Counted from the stretch's first letter, positions 24,763 through 34,366 are shown. The stretch: 64,000 bases of DNA from JBJGXI01 sp045635475 (GCF_045635475.1 NZ_JBJGXI010000007.1:71691-135690); one strand, 5' to 3'. Made by a program: numbers and translations. The notes: a model not told the origin generated them from the sequence alone.

Positions 24763-26076
24763 TTGGATAAAATCATCGTCCGTGGTGGAAGGCAGTTGAA
24801 TGGCACAGTTAAAGTTGAAGGTGCTAAGAATGCCGTACTGCCTGTCATCGCAGCAAGTATGATCGCAAGTAAAGGAAAAAGTGTGATTCATGAAGTTCCA
24901 GCCCTTGCTGATGTATTTACCATTAAAGAAGTTCTTAAGTTTATGAATGCAGATATTAGCTTTGAAAACAATACAGTAACTGTTGATGCAACAAATCCAT
25001 TATCTACAGAAGCTCCTTTTGAATATGTTAGAAAAATGCGTGCATCTGTCCTTGTATTAGGACCATTGCTTGCACGTTATGGTCATGCAAAAGTAGCACT
25101 TCCGGGTGGATGTGCTATTGGATCAAGACCAATCGATCTTCATTTAAAAGGATTCGAAGCAATGGGTGCACAAGTGCATGTTGGCAATGGATATGTTGAA
25201 GTCTTTGCTAATGGCCGTTTGCAAGGCGCAAAAATTTATTTAGATGTACCAAGTGTTGGCGCAACAGAAAACATCATGATGGCTGCCGCATTGGCGCAAG
25301 GTAGAACAATTATCGAGAATAGTGCAAAAGAACCAGAAATAGTTGATCTCGCTAATTTCTTAAACAAAATGGGCGCAAAAGTAGTCGGTGCCGGAACAGA
25401 AACAATTAAAATTGATGGTGTTGAAAGTCTACACGGTGTAGAACACACAATCATCCCCGATCGTATCGAAGCAGGAACATTTATGGTTGCTGCTGCAATT
25501 ACAGAGGGAAATATCGTCATTGAACGTGCAGAAATGGAGCATTTACGTTCCTTAGTCTCGAAACTTGAGGAAATGGGCGTAAAAATCACGGAAGAAAAAG
25601 ACGGATTACGTGTCATAGGACCTAAGCACTTAAAAGCTACAGACATCAAAACGTTGCCACATCCAGGATTCCCAACAGATATGCAGTCGCAAATGATGGC
25701 TTTAATGTTACATGCAAAAGGTACTAGTGTGATTACGGAAACAGTTTTTGAAAATCGATTTATGCATGTAGAAGAATTCCGTCGCATGAATGCTAAGTTG
25801 AAAATTGAAGGACGTAGTGTAATCGTCGAAGGTCCAATCACATTGCAAGGAGCAGAAGTTGCTGCCACTGATTTAAGAGCAGGAGCTGCTTTAATTCTTG
25901 CAGGGTTGCGTGCTGAAGGATATACACGCGTCACAGAGCTTAAGCATTTAGATCGTGGCTATGTAGATTTTGCAGAAAAATTAGCGCAATTAGGTGCAGA
26001 TGTAGAACGAGTAAGTGAAGACGAAGAAGCTGATGTTCACAACAATTCTCAGCATGAACACTCTTCCGTATCATAA
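24763..26076 (+). CDS. murAA: UDP-N-acetylglucosamine 1-carboxyvinyltransferase
   Basis: First committed step of peptidoglycan synthesis: transfers enolpyruvate from PEP to UDP-GlcNAc. TTG start at 24763, GAGGAG upstream; 437 residues. The PEP-reactive, fosfomycin-target cysteine is Cys117 in PGGCAIGSRPIDLH. KVEGAKNAVLP (about 18-28) is the conserved substrate Lys-Asn motif. The C-terminal acidic, His-rich tail is unremarkable. Confidence 0.97.
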   Translation: MDKIIVRGGRQLNGTVKVEGAKNAVLPVIAASMIASKGKSVIHEVPALADVFTIKEVLKFMNADISFENNTVTVDATNPLSTEAPFEYVRKMRASVLVLGPLLARYGHAKVALPGGCAIGSRPIDLHLKGFEAMGAQVHVGNGYVEVFANGRLQGAKIYLDVPSVGATENIMMAAALAQGRTIIENSAKEPEIVDLANFLNKMGAKVVGAGTETIKIDGVESLHGVEHTIIPDRIEAGTFMVAAAITEGNIVIERAEMEHLRSLVSKLEEMGVKITEEKDGLRVIGPKHLKATDIKTLPHPGFPTDMQSQMMALMLHAKGTSVITETVFENRFMHVEEFRRMNAKLKIEGRSVIVEGPITLQGAEVAATDLRAGAALILAGLRAEGYTRVTELKHLDRGYVDFAEKLAQLGADVERVSEDEEADVHNNSQHEHSSVS

Positions 26077-26097
26077 TTCTGCTCATTTATATAGGAT

Positions 26098-26135
26098 CTT
26101 TTAGGAGAGTTAGCAAACCTAACTCTTCCTAAAAG
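26098..26135 (+). terminator. Hairpin after murAA
   Basis: CTTTTAGGAGAGTTAG (26098-26113) pairs with CTAACTCTTCCTAAAAG (26119-26135) with one bulge. No T run; a second weaker stem (about 26196-26220) followed by TTTTGTTGTTTT may complete termination. Confidence 0.6.
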
Positions 26136-26384
26136 CCTATACTCTGACGTATCAATTTGAAAAGTCCAATTTTCAAATCTATACCTATATGTAATAAAAG
26201 GCTGTCCATGTGGCGGTCTTTTGTTGTTTTATCGCGGAAGAAGCAACTTCTTAGAATCAATCAGCATAACTTTAGATCGTTAGAATATTTATTGAATTAT
26301 TAGAAGTTGTTCTTAACGCAATATTTAGTAAGGTTGTTATTTCGGATTATAGCTAGAATGCGACGTAGTGATTGGGATAGTGCT

Positions 26385-26600
26385 ATTACCCGTTCCGTCA
26401 GAATACTTCGCTTTCCGCGGGGAGCGACGAGCCTCCTCGAACTTTCGTTCTGCGGGGTCTCGTCCTGGCTCTTTGTTCCCGCAGGAGTCGAAGTATTCTG
26501 CCTCCACTGACATAGGTTTTCTGATAGTAGGTAATCCCGGACTAAATACCATGACCCTTGCCAGGTCTGGAGTCGAAGTGGATTTCCTCCGCTACAAACT
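26385..26600. repeat. Intergenic hairpin-repeat element
   Basis: Same family as 3012-3400. The part 26390-26515 is the reverse complement of 3250-3380, and the tail with GTCGAAGTGGATTTCCTCC (from 26572) matches 3179. The element has internal pairing (GAATACTTCGCTTTCCGCGGG near the left end, CCCGCAGGAGTCGAAGTATTC near the right). The predicted ORFs on both strands here are by-products. Confidence 0.75.
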
Positions 26601-26642
26601 ATCCTTTAGTAAAAAACAACCACTACCATTGGAGTGAGATGA

Positions 26643-27563
26643 ATGATTCTTCCAAATCGATTATATAAAGGTGATACAGTGGGCATTATTGCTCCAGCAA
26701 GTCCACCGAATCGTGAGCAGCTTGAACGTGGTATTGCTATCTTGCGTCAACAGGGACTCCATATAAAGCTAGGAAAGCACATTTCGAGTGTATATGGGTA
26801 TTTAGCTGGAACTGATGCGGAAAGGCTTGAGGACCTTCATATGATGTTTCAAGACACATCTGTGAAGGCGATTATCTGTGCGTGTGGTGGGTATGGTACA
26901 GCAAGATTGGTGGATGGTATCGATATTCAGCTAATCCGCCAAAATCCGAAAATATTTTGGGGCTATAGTGATATTACTTATTTACATACAGCCATTCGTC
27001 AACGAGCCAACTTGGTTACTTTTCACGGACCGATGGTTGCATCAGATATTGGTAAAGAGAATTTTGATGCATTATCGGAGCAGATGTTTTGTCAGCTGTT
27101 CACGCCTACAAACATTGTATACAACGAGGCAATAAGTCCGTTACAAACGATGAGTGAAGGTGAAGCGACTGGAGCGTTAGTTGGTGGCAATTTAACATTA
27201 CTTACGAGCACATTAGGAACAGAATATGAGATTGAAACGAAAGCAAAATTACTTTTGATAGAAGATGTTGGTGAAGATCCGTACCGGGTAGATGCGATGT
27301 TGAATCAACTGCGACTAGCAGGTAAATTACATGATGCTGCGGGGATTGTGATTGGAAGCTTTACGAAGGTGGAACCGCCTACAAATAAACCTTCCTTTGA
27401 TTTGGACCAGGTGTTAACCGATTATATGGAACCTTTACACATACCGGTTATGAAAGGTTTTAATATCGGTCATTGTATGCCCAATATCGGTGTGCCCTTA
27501 GGGGTAACTGCAAATTTGTCCAGCAAAACGAAAACGTTGACAATACATCCAGCTGTAAAATAA
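26643..27563 (+). CDS. S66-family LD-carboxypeptidase
   Basis: 306 residues, cytoplasmic; ATG at 26643 with GGAGTGAG upstream. S66 peptidases (LdcA/YkfA) cleave the L-Lys/Dap-D-Ala bond of murein tetrapeptides in wall recycling. Catalytic triad by motif: Ser109 (WGYSDITYLH), Glu207 (LLIEDVGEDPYRVD) and His277 (NIGHCMPN). N-terminal GDTVGIIAPASP is typical. Some S66 members (MccF type) instead cleave microcin-like substrates; the murein role is the default inference. Confidence 0.9.
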   Translation: MILPNRLYKGDTVGIIAPASPPNREQLERGIAILRQQGLHIKLGKHISSVYGYLAGTDAERLEDLHMMFQDTSVKAIICACGGYGTARLVDGIDIQLIRQNPKIFWGYSDITYLHTAIRQRANLVTFHGPMVASDIGKENFDALSEQMFCQLFTPTNIVYNEAISPLQTMSEGEATGALVGGNLTLLTSTLGTEYEIETKAKLLLIEDVGEDPYRVDAMLNQLRLAGKLHDAAGIVIGSFTKVEPPTNKPSFDLDQVLTDYMEPLHIPVMKGFNIGHCMPNIGVPLGVTANLSSKTKTLTIHPAVK

Positions 27564-27565
27564 AG

Positions 27566-27632
27566 AGGCTATCCAGTTTGGATAGCCTCTGCTCATTCAA
27601 AAAATGGGCTATCCATTATATGGACAGCCCTA
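27566..27632. terminator. Two hairpins between convergent genes
   Basis: GAGGCTATCC/GGATAGCCTC (27567-27590) and GGGCTATCC/GGACAGCCC (27607-27632), sharing the GGCTATCC core, lie between the LD-carboxypeptidase and the minus-strand endoglucanase. Probable bidirectional termination. Confidence 0.65.
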
Positions 27633-27753
27633 ACCAACTTTAAAAACCATCTGTTTATTATTATTTCATGAACAAACACTACGTATACTAAAAGTTTATA
27701 TATTATAAAACGCTGTCAATATTAGTTGCGAAATATATTCGAAGTGTTCCCTA

Positions 27754-30700
27754 TTAACTATGAATTTTTCTTCTGCTATGATAGAAAATCGCAGCAGCTC
27801 CACTGAATATTAGTAATAATCCAGCTAACATCCAATTAAATGTACCAGTTGCTGTATCAGGAAGTTCATTACCTTCCTTGTCCTCTTCGCTGCCATCTTC
27901 ATCTGCACTCTCATCATCAGTAGTTGGTGCAGTTTCAAATGCTGCAAATGTACTTAAATGGTTAACATCAGCTGTAAGAATACCATTTTCGTAAGCACCG
28001 CCAACTAGCTCCCATGCATTAGTAGATTCGTTATAATAGTAAAGCATAACTTGATCGGCATTTGTAACCTTAGCACTATCCACGCGGAATTTTAACGTAA
28101 TCTTTCCGTCGCCTAGGGTCTGTAACGCGCCGTCATTTGAGGTGATTGTAATATCATAGACTCCACTTAATGCACTTTCAGAACCTTCAACATTAGCGAC
28201 TTCATGCACATCAATCGTTACATCACCATCTGGTAGAATACTAGATGGAATAGACACAGTCGTTTCCGCAGTTTCTACAGAAATGGAAGCGCCTTTAGTT
28301 TTTAAGAGAGCGATTTGAGCACTGGTTAGCTCTAGCTTCACTTGTTTTTGATTGGTTACATCAACGACAAGTACTCCACCATCAGCAACAGTTTCTATAG
28401 CTGATAAATTGATTTTCGCAACGCCATCGGTAATTGTAGGCTTGGTCGTTACAACAGGTTCGGATGGAGTTTCGCCACTGTTATCACCATCACCCGGATT
28501 AGAGCCTTCGTCACCGTCACCGTCACCAGGATCCGAGCCTTCATCACCATCTCCTGGATCAGAACCATCTTCATCACCATCACCCGGATCAGTTGGTTCC
28601 GTAACTTTTGCAAAGCGAACGTTATCGATAAACATTGTTCCGGCAAAATCGCTTTCTACGTCTGCGAAAATTAGTTGCATGTTACGCAACACGGTATCTG
28701 CTTCCACGTTTTCAATATTGCTTACATCAATTTTAGCTTGATAATGGTATAAACCATCAGGTGTTTTCGTTTGTGCATCTAGTGCTGTTAAATCAATTTC
28801 AAACGTATCAGAAGCTTGCGCCCAGTAACCAACACTTGGTGGCTGGAATACTAAGTTAATCGATATCGCACCTTCTGTTGCACGGATCGGATCAACATAT
28901 AAATCAAATGCAACATGATCGTTGTCGCCGATAACTAAATTATCCATATAAAAATCTAACCGTGGGGCAGAGGCCCAGTTATCTGTAGGCTTAACTTCAG
29001 GATACGCATACTCCCACGAAAGTGCAGTGGAATCATTAGCGTCTGCTAGTTTCAGTGCTTCTTTAACGCCAGAATCCGCTGACCAATCCCAAGCTTGTCG
29101 TGTTCCATCTTCAAAATCTGATGGAAGTACCGCTTCCCCTTTTGGATCGTGAATTACTGGAATTTCTACGGCATGTCCAGAAACAGAAATGTTATCTAAA
29201 TAAATTGCATCTGCACTGTCTGTTCCGACAAAAAGAATAATGTTATTCATTTCGTTATTATCAGCACTTGTTGCAATTGTACCTAATGATGGTGCATCTG
29301 CTGCTGCAATTGTTAAAGCTGCTTTATATGTACCATCACCTTGATCAACAAAATCATCCGTAGTAACTGTAATTGCCCGATTTGGATTTGCCCAACTTGT
29401 TGCTGGCCCTTGTGGAATGGCTGCAATTGTTACGGTTGTCGGATTATCAACGATAACATCCATGGTAAGCTCTTCGGCGCCAAGAATGTTAACGGATTCA
29501 TTCCAATTATCGGCAGAAAGGCGAGCATTGGCCCAGTAATTACCCTCAGATGTATCATTACTTGCATCTAATCCGTCGATTCTTATTGCATTGTTTTCAT
29601 TGCTTACGCTAACGCTATCTGTTGGACTATCTGCATTCAAACCAAACCCCTGCGTTGTTCCGTCATTAAAATCCCATAATGTAGTTGAGAAAGCAGTACG
29701 GTCAATCGGCTGATAACTGATTCCTTTAATACGAGCTCGTACATATTCACCAGAAATACTTAACTCTTCAGGTGCCCATACTTGATCATCGCCAGGGTTT
29801 AAATCCGTTGCTGTAGATTTACCAAGTTCAAACGGCGTAAAAGCTGCTGAAGTTTCGTTCTTATTTGTCAGTGACCAGTTTACCCAACTAATATTGTTTT
29901 CATTTAGAAAATTCAGCCACGCGTCTGCTTCATCCAAGAATGGCCCGTTATTTCCACTTGCTTCACTTGTGCCCCATTCAGAAACAAATATGGCAACACC
30001 ATTTTCTAGTGCATATCTGCCGTTACTCATGACATTTTCTCTGTCCGTTGAATCTGCTGCTGGTACATGTGACCCAGAGTAGAAGTGTAATGTATAAATC
30101 GTATTATTTGCCGGGTCTACAACAGGGTTATCTGCTGCTAAATCTGGACGTTGACTCCAGTTCGGACTACCAACAATGACAAGGTTTTCATTTCCTTTAT
30201 CGCGAAGCATCGCAATGATAGGTTCTGCATAGTTTTTAATTTCTAACCATCCTGCAGCATCATTTGTAACACCTTCACCGCCGTTATTATTGCTACTAGG
30301 TTCGTTAGCTACTTCATAGATAATGTTTTCGTTGTTTGGATACAAATCAGAAATTTCATCAAAGAATTCCAGTGCTCCACTGTATATTGCTTCGTTTGGA
30401 TTACCTGGTGCATGTACATGCCAGTCCACAATCACATACATATCATTGGCGATGGCATGATCGATCCCATCAATAACTTCCTGTTTCACGCTAGAGTCTA
30501 TCGCATACCCATCTTCACCTACATACATGGCAAGACGAACAACATTAGAACCCCAGTCATTTGCTAAAGCTGCAAATGCATTATCGTTAATTATCTGCGG
30601 AAACCATTGCAAGCCGTGTGTACTCATTCCTCGCAGCTGGATAGGGTCTCCATTCTTGTCTCCTAGCGTTTTTTGACCAGCATTATATGGATCATCAATA

Positions 30701-30858
30701 ATTTTCAATGCGCCTGCTTCTGATGGTTTTTTAGCTGCATTTATAATCAGGTTATCGTAATCCGACTCTACTGCACCTACACTAGCAGGAAGCAATGATG
30801 TAATAAGTACTATTATTAAAAAAATAGAAAGGGAGCGTTTGACATACAATTTATTCAT
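27754..30858 (-). CDS. Cell-wall-anchored GH5 endoglucanase with CBM17/28-type modules
   Basis: 1034 residues from the ATG at 30858, preceded by GGAGGG. Signal peptide about 1-30; GH5_2 catalytic domain (about 45-370) with acid/base Glu186 (VANEPSS) and nucleophile Glu294 (VSEWGTSEA). Two beta-sandwich modules follow (about 395-575 and 590-765) resembling CBM17 and CBM28 of alkaline Bacillus cellulases, then a DPGDGDEG-type acidic linker, a further domain of about 150 residues, and LPDTA (999-1003) plus hydrophobic helix and SRRK tail. LPDTA suggests a class D-type sortase. Cleaves beta-1,4-glucans at the cell surface. Confidence 0.93.
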   Translation of the reverse strand: MNKLYVKRSLSIFLIIVLITSLLPASVGAVESDYDNLIINAAKKPSEAGALKIIDDPYNAGQKTLGDKNGDPIQLRGMSTHGLQWFPQIINDNAFAALANDWGSNVVRLAMYVGEDGYAIDSSVKQEVIDGIDHAIANDMYVIVDWHVHAPGNPNEAIYSGALEFFDEISDLYPNNENIIYEVANEPSSNNNGGEGVTNDAAGWLEIKNYAEPIIAMLRDKGNENLVIVGSPNWSQRPDLAADNPVVDPANNTIYTLHFYSGSHVPAADSTDRENVMSNGRYALENGVAIFVSEWGTSEASGNNGPFLDEADAWLNFLNENNISWVNWSLTNKNETSAAFTPFELGKSTATDLNPGDDQVWAPEELSISGEYVRARIKGISYQPIDRTAFSTTLWDFNDGTTQGFGLNADSPTDSVSVSNENNAIRIDGLDASNDTSEGNYWANARLSADNWNESVNILGAEELTMDVIVDNPTTVTIAAIPQGPATSWANPNRAITVTTDDFVDQGDGTYKAALTIAAADAPSLGTIATSADNNEMNNIILFVGTDSADAIYLDNISVSGHAVEIPVIHDPKGEAVLPSDFEDGTRQAWDWSADSGVKEALKLADANDSTALSWEYAYPEVKPTDNWASAPRLDFYMDNLVIGDNDHVAFDLYVDPIRATEGAISINLVFQPPSVGYWAQASDTFEIDLTALDAQTKTPDGLYHYQAKIDVSNIENVEADTVLRNMQLIFADVESDFAGTMFIDNVRFAKVTEPTDPGDGDEDGSDPGDGDEGSDPGDGDGDEGSNPGDGDNSGETPSEPVVTTKPTITDGVAKINLSAIETVADGGVLVVDVTNQKQVKLELTSAQIALLKTKGASISVETAETTVSIPSSILPDGDVTIDVHEVANVEGSESALSGVYDITITSNDGALQTLGDGKITLKFRVDSAKVTNADQVMLYYYNESTNAWELVGGAYENGILTADVNHLSTFAAFETAPTTDDESADEDGSEEDKEGNELPDTATGTFNWMLAGLLLIFSGAAAIFYHSRRKIHS

Positions 30859-30962
30859 TAAATACCCTCCATTAATCATTCTCTGTTATCGGACATAACT
30901 GCAATTTTCAACGATTTAACCTAAGCCTCCTTTCAATCACTAGCGAAAATTCACAGCTGTAG

Positions 30963-31021
30963 TTTTCGATGAAATACGAAACTTTATTCGAAACTATCAT
31001 AACAATCTACGAAACTTTCGT
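30963..31021. promoter_or_regulatory. Candidate LacI-type operators near the endoglucanase
   Basis: ACGAAACTTTCGT (31009-31021) is a perfect palindrome about one base. Around it are further CGAAAC half-sites (about 30977 and 30989) and TTTCGATGAAA (30964). They lie upstream of the endoglucanase start on its side of the intergenic region. Confidence 0.5.
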
Positions 31022-31231
31022 CAATATAATAGAGTGAGTTATGTCCTCGGTTATGTATAATAGGATAATAAAACGATAAGCGGTTGAAATAATTAGTAGA
31101 TGAAATGTATAATTAGTATATTATTTTGTTCGATTGACCAACTTCATACGATTGATTTTAAGCCGTTCTCGGGCAAAAATTGTTGCGAAGACTGTAAATG
31201 GTTATTATAAATGAGGCAAAGTTATAGGTAA

Positions 31232-31246
31232 CGAAAATAATTTTCG
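31232..31246. promoter_or_regulatory. Candidate LacI-type operator before the regulator gene
   Basis: CGAAAATAATTTTCG is a perfect palindrome, sharing the CGAAA/TTTCG arms with the sites at 30963-31021. It lies 41 bases before the regulator start, suggesting autoregulation. Confidence 0.5.
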
Positions 31247-31286
31247 AACAATATAGTGAAAATTCATATAGTAGGAAGGCTGCATT

Positions 31287-32285
31287 ATGAAAAAAACAAT
31301 TAAAGATATAGCGGAGATGACAGGAGTTTCTATAAGCACGGTATCTAAAGTGATCAATGATTACCCAGATGTTGGTGAAAAAACCCGTGCGAAAATTTTA
31401 GCAGCAATGAACGAAATGGGATATCGTTCAAATCAAGTGAATAAAGTGAAAACAAAAACACAAATGCTTGCAGTGATTTACGGTTTTAAAGTTGATTTGA
31501 ACCATCCTTTCTTTAGTGAAGTTATTAATTCATTCAGTAAACACATTGGGACATTTGGTTATGATTTATTGTTCTTCTCTAATAATGAACCAAATCAAGG
31601 TGATGTAGATGATTACCTTGAGAGATGTAAGAGAGCTCAAATTGACGGTTGCATTATTCTTGGAGGGGATCCCAACCAATCTTCGCTCTATGACCTTGAT
31701 CATAGTGAGATTCCGTGTATCGGTGTCGATATCAAATTGACAGGGCCTAAATCCGGCTATTTAATGACGGATAATATAAATTTAGGGAAAAAAGTAGTCG
31801 AGCATTTTTATCTGAAGGGTCACCGAAAAATAGCCCATATCGGTGGGTTGCAAACTACGATTGTCGGTAGCGAAAGAACAACTGGTTTTTTGCAAGCGAT
31901 GACAGAATTTGGGTTACAACTACAGGAAGGATGGGTTAAGCACGGGGATTTTACGGAACAAAGCGGCTATGAAGCAATGAAGTCTATTTTGAATTCGGAA
32001 AACGAGCAACCGACCGCATTGTTTTCCGCGTCCGATATTATGGCATTTGGTGCAATGGCGGCAATTAAGGAACATGGCTTACAGGTGCCAGAAGATATAG
32101 CGATCGTTGGATGTGATGATATCGAATTAAATAAGTACATGGCAAAGCCGCTATCTACGATGAAGCAGGACAAGCAAAAGATTGGACAGCTTGCCGCATA
32201 CATGATTATTGATTTAATGAATAATGTCATGGGATCAAGCGCAGTTGTTGTCAATTCCGAGTTAATCGTTAGGCAATCAGGCTAA
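31287..32285 (+). CDS. LacI/GalR-family transcriptional regulator
   Basis: 332 residues. N-terminal HTH IKDIAEMTGVSISTVSKVIN (about 4-23) plus hinge helix, then a periplasmic-binding-protein-like effector domain (about 60-330) with SERTTGF and CDDIELNKYM. ATG at 31287 after GTAGGAAGG. Divergent from the endoglucanase gene, with matching CGAAA...TTTCG palindromes in the gap, so it likely controls cellulase expression in response to a sugar such as a cello-oligosaccharide (inference). Confidence 0.92.
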   Translation: MKKTIKDIAEMTGVSISTVSKVINDYPDVGEKTRAKILAAMNEMGYRSNQVNKVKTKTQMLAVIYGFKVDLNHPFFSEVINSFSKHIGTFGYDLLFFSNNEPNQGDVDDYLERCKRAQIDGCIILGGDPNQSSLYDLDHSEIPCIGVDIKLTGPKSGYLMTDNINLGKKVVEHFYLKGHRKIAHIGGLQTTIVGSERTTGFLQAMTEFGLQLQEGWVKHGDFTEQSGYEAMKSILNSENEQPTALFSASDIMAFGAMAAIKEHGLQVPEDIAIVGCDDIELNKYMAKPLSTMKQDKQKIGQLAAYMIIDLMNNVMGSSAVVVNSELIVRQSG

Positions 32286-32447
32286 AAAGCGGGTAATCTA
32301 GCACTATACTTGTACTTTTAATCATATAGGGTAGTCGCCTGCATAAAAACTGCATTATCTTTATGGGTCCTCTACATTTTTTGGTTCTATCTGCTACTAA
32401 ATCTGTATATAGATTATTAGTAGATAAACTAGAAAAGGAGGCCGCCG

Positions 32448-33500
32448 ATGAACAATTGGAAAAACCGCCGAACTACTAATAGTTGGAAAAAACCTAGCAT
32501 CATTATACTGATCAGTCTCACTAGCATCATTTTAGTAATTCCAACATTGATTGTTGTTCCATTCATTCAACAAGGTGGAGTTGAAAGGAATTCGGTAAAT
32601 ACAGAAGGGCAAGAAACCACAGTTGAAATTAAGCCAAGTGATTCCGCGCTTAAAGTTGATGTGTATCGAACAAAAACAGAGGAAATCGAATCTGTGCCCT
32701 TAGAAAATTATGTAGCGAGAGTAGTTGCCTCTGAAATGCCAGCAGAATTTGAAATTGAAGCACTGAAAGCACAAGCGCTCGCTGCACGAACATATATTGT
32801 CAATTATTTAACGTACAGTCCAGGTAAAGCAGAAGGTGGCGCAGACGTAAATGACACCGTTCAATATCAAGTATACAAAAGTGAAGAAGACCTTCATGCG
32901 CAATGGGGAACAGAATATAACTGGAGAATGAACAAAATCCAGCAAGCAGTCAAAGAAACGGTCGGAGAAATTGTAACCTACAAAGAAGAGCCGATCACGC
33001 CAGCGTTCTTTTCAACGAGTAATGGCTACACAGAAAACTCCGAGGATTATTGGCAAAATGAACTACCGTACCTTAGAAGTGTCGCAAGTCCGTGGGATGA
33101 AGAATCCCCAGAGTATTCCGATCAAATGATCTTTACTTTGGATGAAGTGGAAGCAAAGTTAGATATTTCTTTAACTAATGAATCAGCAACTGAATTCCCA
33201 ATCGTACGCACAGAAAGTAATCGTGTTGAATCGATCACATTAGGTGGGAAAACATTTACAGGTAGGGAAATCAGAGAAGATCTAGGCTTACGTTCAAGCG
33301 ATTTTACCGTAGAACAACGTCAAGAGCATCTAATTTTTAAAACCATAGGCTATGGTCATGGAATCGGTATGAGTCAATATGGTGCAAACGGAATGGCTAA
33401 AGAAGGAAAAACATATAAAGAAATCGTTTCCTACTACTATCAGGGAACTGCAGTAGCGAGCTTAACTGCAGTAGTCCCGCAACTTGCTGCGAATAATTAA
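32448..33500 (+). CDS. spoIID: Stage II sporulation protein D
   Basis: Membrane-anchored lytic transglycosylase of the DMP machine, which drives engulfment of the forespore by cutting peptidoglycan. 350 residues, ATG at 32448 after AAAGGAGG. Cytoplasmic start, one membrane helix (about 20-42), then the SpoIID domain: VVASEMPAEFEIEALKAQA contains the catalytic Glu region, and YGHGIGMSQYGANGMA is the C-terminal signature. A possible SigE promoter (TCATATA at 32322, CATAAAAA at 32342) is weak. A strong terminator follows. Confidence 0.95.
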   Translation: MNNWKNRRTTNSWKKPSIIILISLTSIILVIPTLIVVPFIQQGGVERNSVNTEGQETTVEIKPSDSALKVDVYRTKTEEIESVPLENYVARVVASEMPAEFEIEALKAQALAARTYIVNYLTYSPGKAEGGADVNDTVQYQVYKSEEDLHAQWGTEYNWRMNKIQQAVKETVGEIVTYKEEPITPAFFSTSNGYTENSEDYWQNELPYLRSVASPWDEESPEYSDQMIFTLDEVEAKLDISLTNESATEFPIVRTESNRVESITLGGKTFTGREIREDLGLRSSDFTVEQRQEHLIFKTIGYGHGIGMSQYGANGMAKEGKTYKEIVSYYYQGTAVASLTAVVPQLAANN

Positions 33501-33510
33501 TGTATAGGGG

Positions 33511-33546
33511 AGACATATACGGCATTGGTCGTGTATGTCTTTTTAA
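33511..33546 (+). terminator. Terminator after spoIID
   Basis: AGACATATACG (33511-33521) pairs with CGTGTATGTCT (33530-33540), followed by TTTTAATTT. Confidence 0.88.
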
Positions 33547-33551
33547 TTTGT

Positions 33552-34150
33552 AATAGGGTGTATGTTTGGAGGTGGTGAAAATCCTGAAGCAACGCGAAAT
33601 CCGAGTATATGGTGAATTACGTGTCGCAAAGGAGAGGAAGCGACACGAAAACGGAGAGAGTGGTGAATTACGTGTCGCAAAGGAAAGGAAGCGACACGAA
33701 AACGGATTGTGCGGTGAATTACGTGTCGCAAAGGAGAGGAAGCGACACGAAAACGGATTGTGCGGTGAATTACGTGTCGCAAAGGAGAGGAAGCGACACG
33801 AAAACGGAGAGAGTGGTGAATTACGTGTCGCAAAGGAGAGGAAGCGACGCGAAAACGGAGAGAGTGGTGAATTACGTGTCGCAAAGGAGAGGAAGCGACA
33901 CGAAAACGGAATGTGTGGTGAATTACGTGTCGCAAAGGAGAGGAAGCGACGCGAAAACGGAGAGAGTGGTGAATTACGTGCCGCAAAGGAGAGGAAGCGA
34001 CGCGAAAACGGAGAGATGGTGAATTACGTGTCGCAAAGGAAAGGAAGCGACACGAAATCGGTGTATGTTTGGAATTAAGCGTTCCAAAGGATGCTGAAGC
34101 GACTCAAAAACAGCACAGGTTTGAAATTAAATGTCGTAAAGCGAGAGCAA
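33552..34150. repeat. 51-bp tandem repeat (minisatellite) with internal hairpins
   Basis: Nine near-identical 51-bp units start at GGTGAATTACGTGTCGC (first at about 33611), flanked by decayed units on both sides (from about 33558 and to about 34150). Each holds CGTGTCGC, the loop AAAGGAGAGGAA and GCGACACG, an 8-bp stem; the variant right arm GCGACGCG still pairs through G-U. Only the last 7-8 bases vary (GAGAGAGT, ATTGTGC, AATGTGT). As 51 is divisible by three, several frames stay open across it; I do not accept these as genes. Confidence 0.9.
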
Positions 34151-34278
34151 TGATCTGTATTAAAAGGGAACAGGATTTCACCGTAAGGCACCATTCTACC
34201 ACCTTCATCCCGTGGCACTCCCGCCCCAGCTAAAACCTACAATAAATAAAAAACCCTCGATTTTATGCATAATTCTAG

Positions 34279-34308
34279 GCTTTTGTTAAAAAATAAATGG
34301 AAAATTTT
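34279..34308 (+). promoter_or_regulatory. Possible SigF promoter for spoIIQ
   Basis: GCTTT (34279-34283), 15 bases, GGAAAATTTT (34299-34308). Partial match to the SigF pattern (two mismatches in the -10). SigF control of spoIIQ is known in B. subtilis. Confidence 0.3.
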
Positions 34309-34366
34309 TAAATTGATGTATATAAGTAGCTGTTTCTGATCAGAATGGTTGCTGAGGTGATGAGAT

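Noticed and set aside
26307..26637. Overlapping ORFs on both strands before the LD-carboxypeptidase
   Set aside because: Same hairpin-repeat family; frames are not protein-like.
33543..34078. Three overlapping repeat-protein ORFs (two plus strand, one minus)
   Set aside because: A 51-bp tandem repeat keeps several frames open at once. No frame shows a better start or protein-like variation; changes fall equally in all codon positions.
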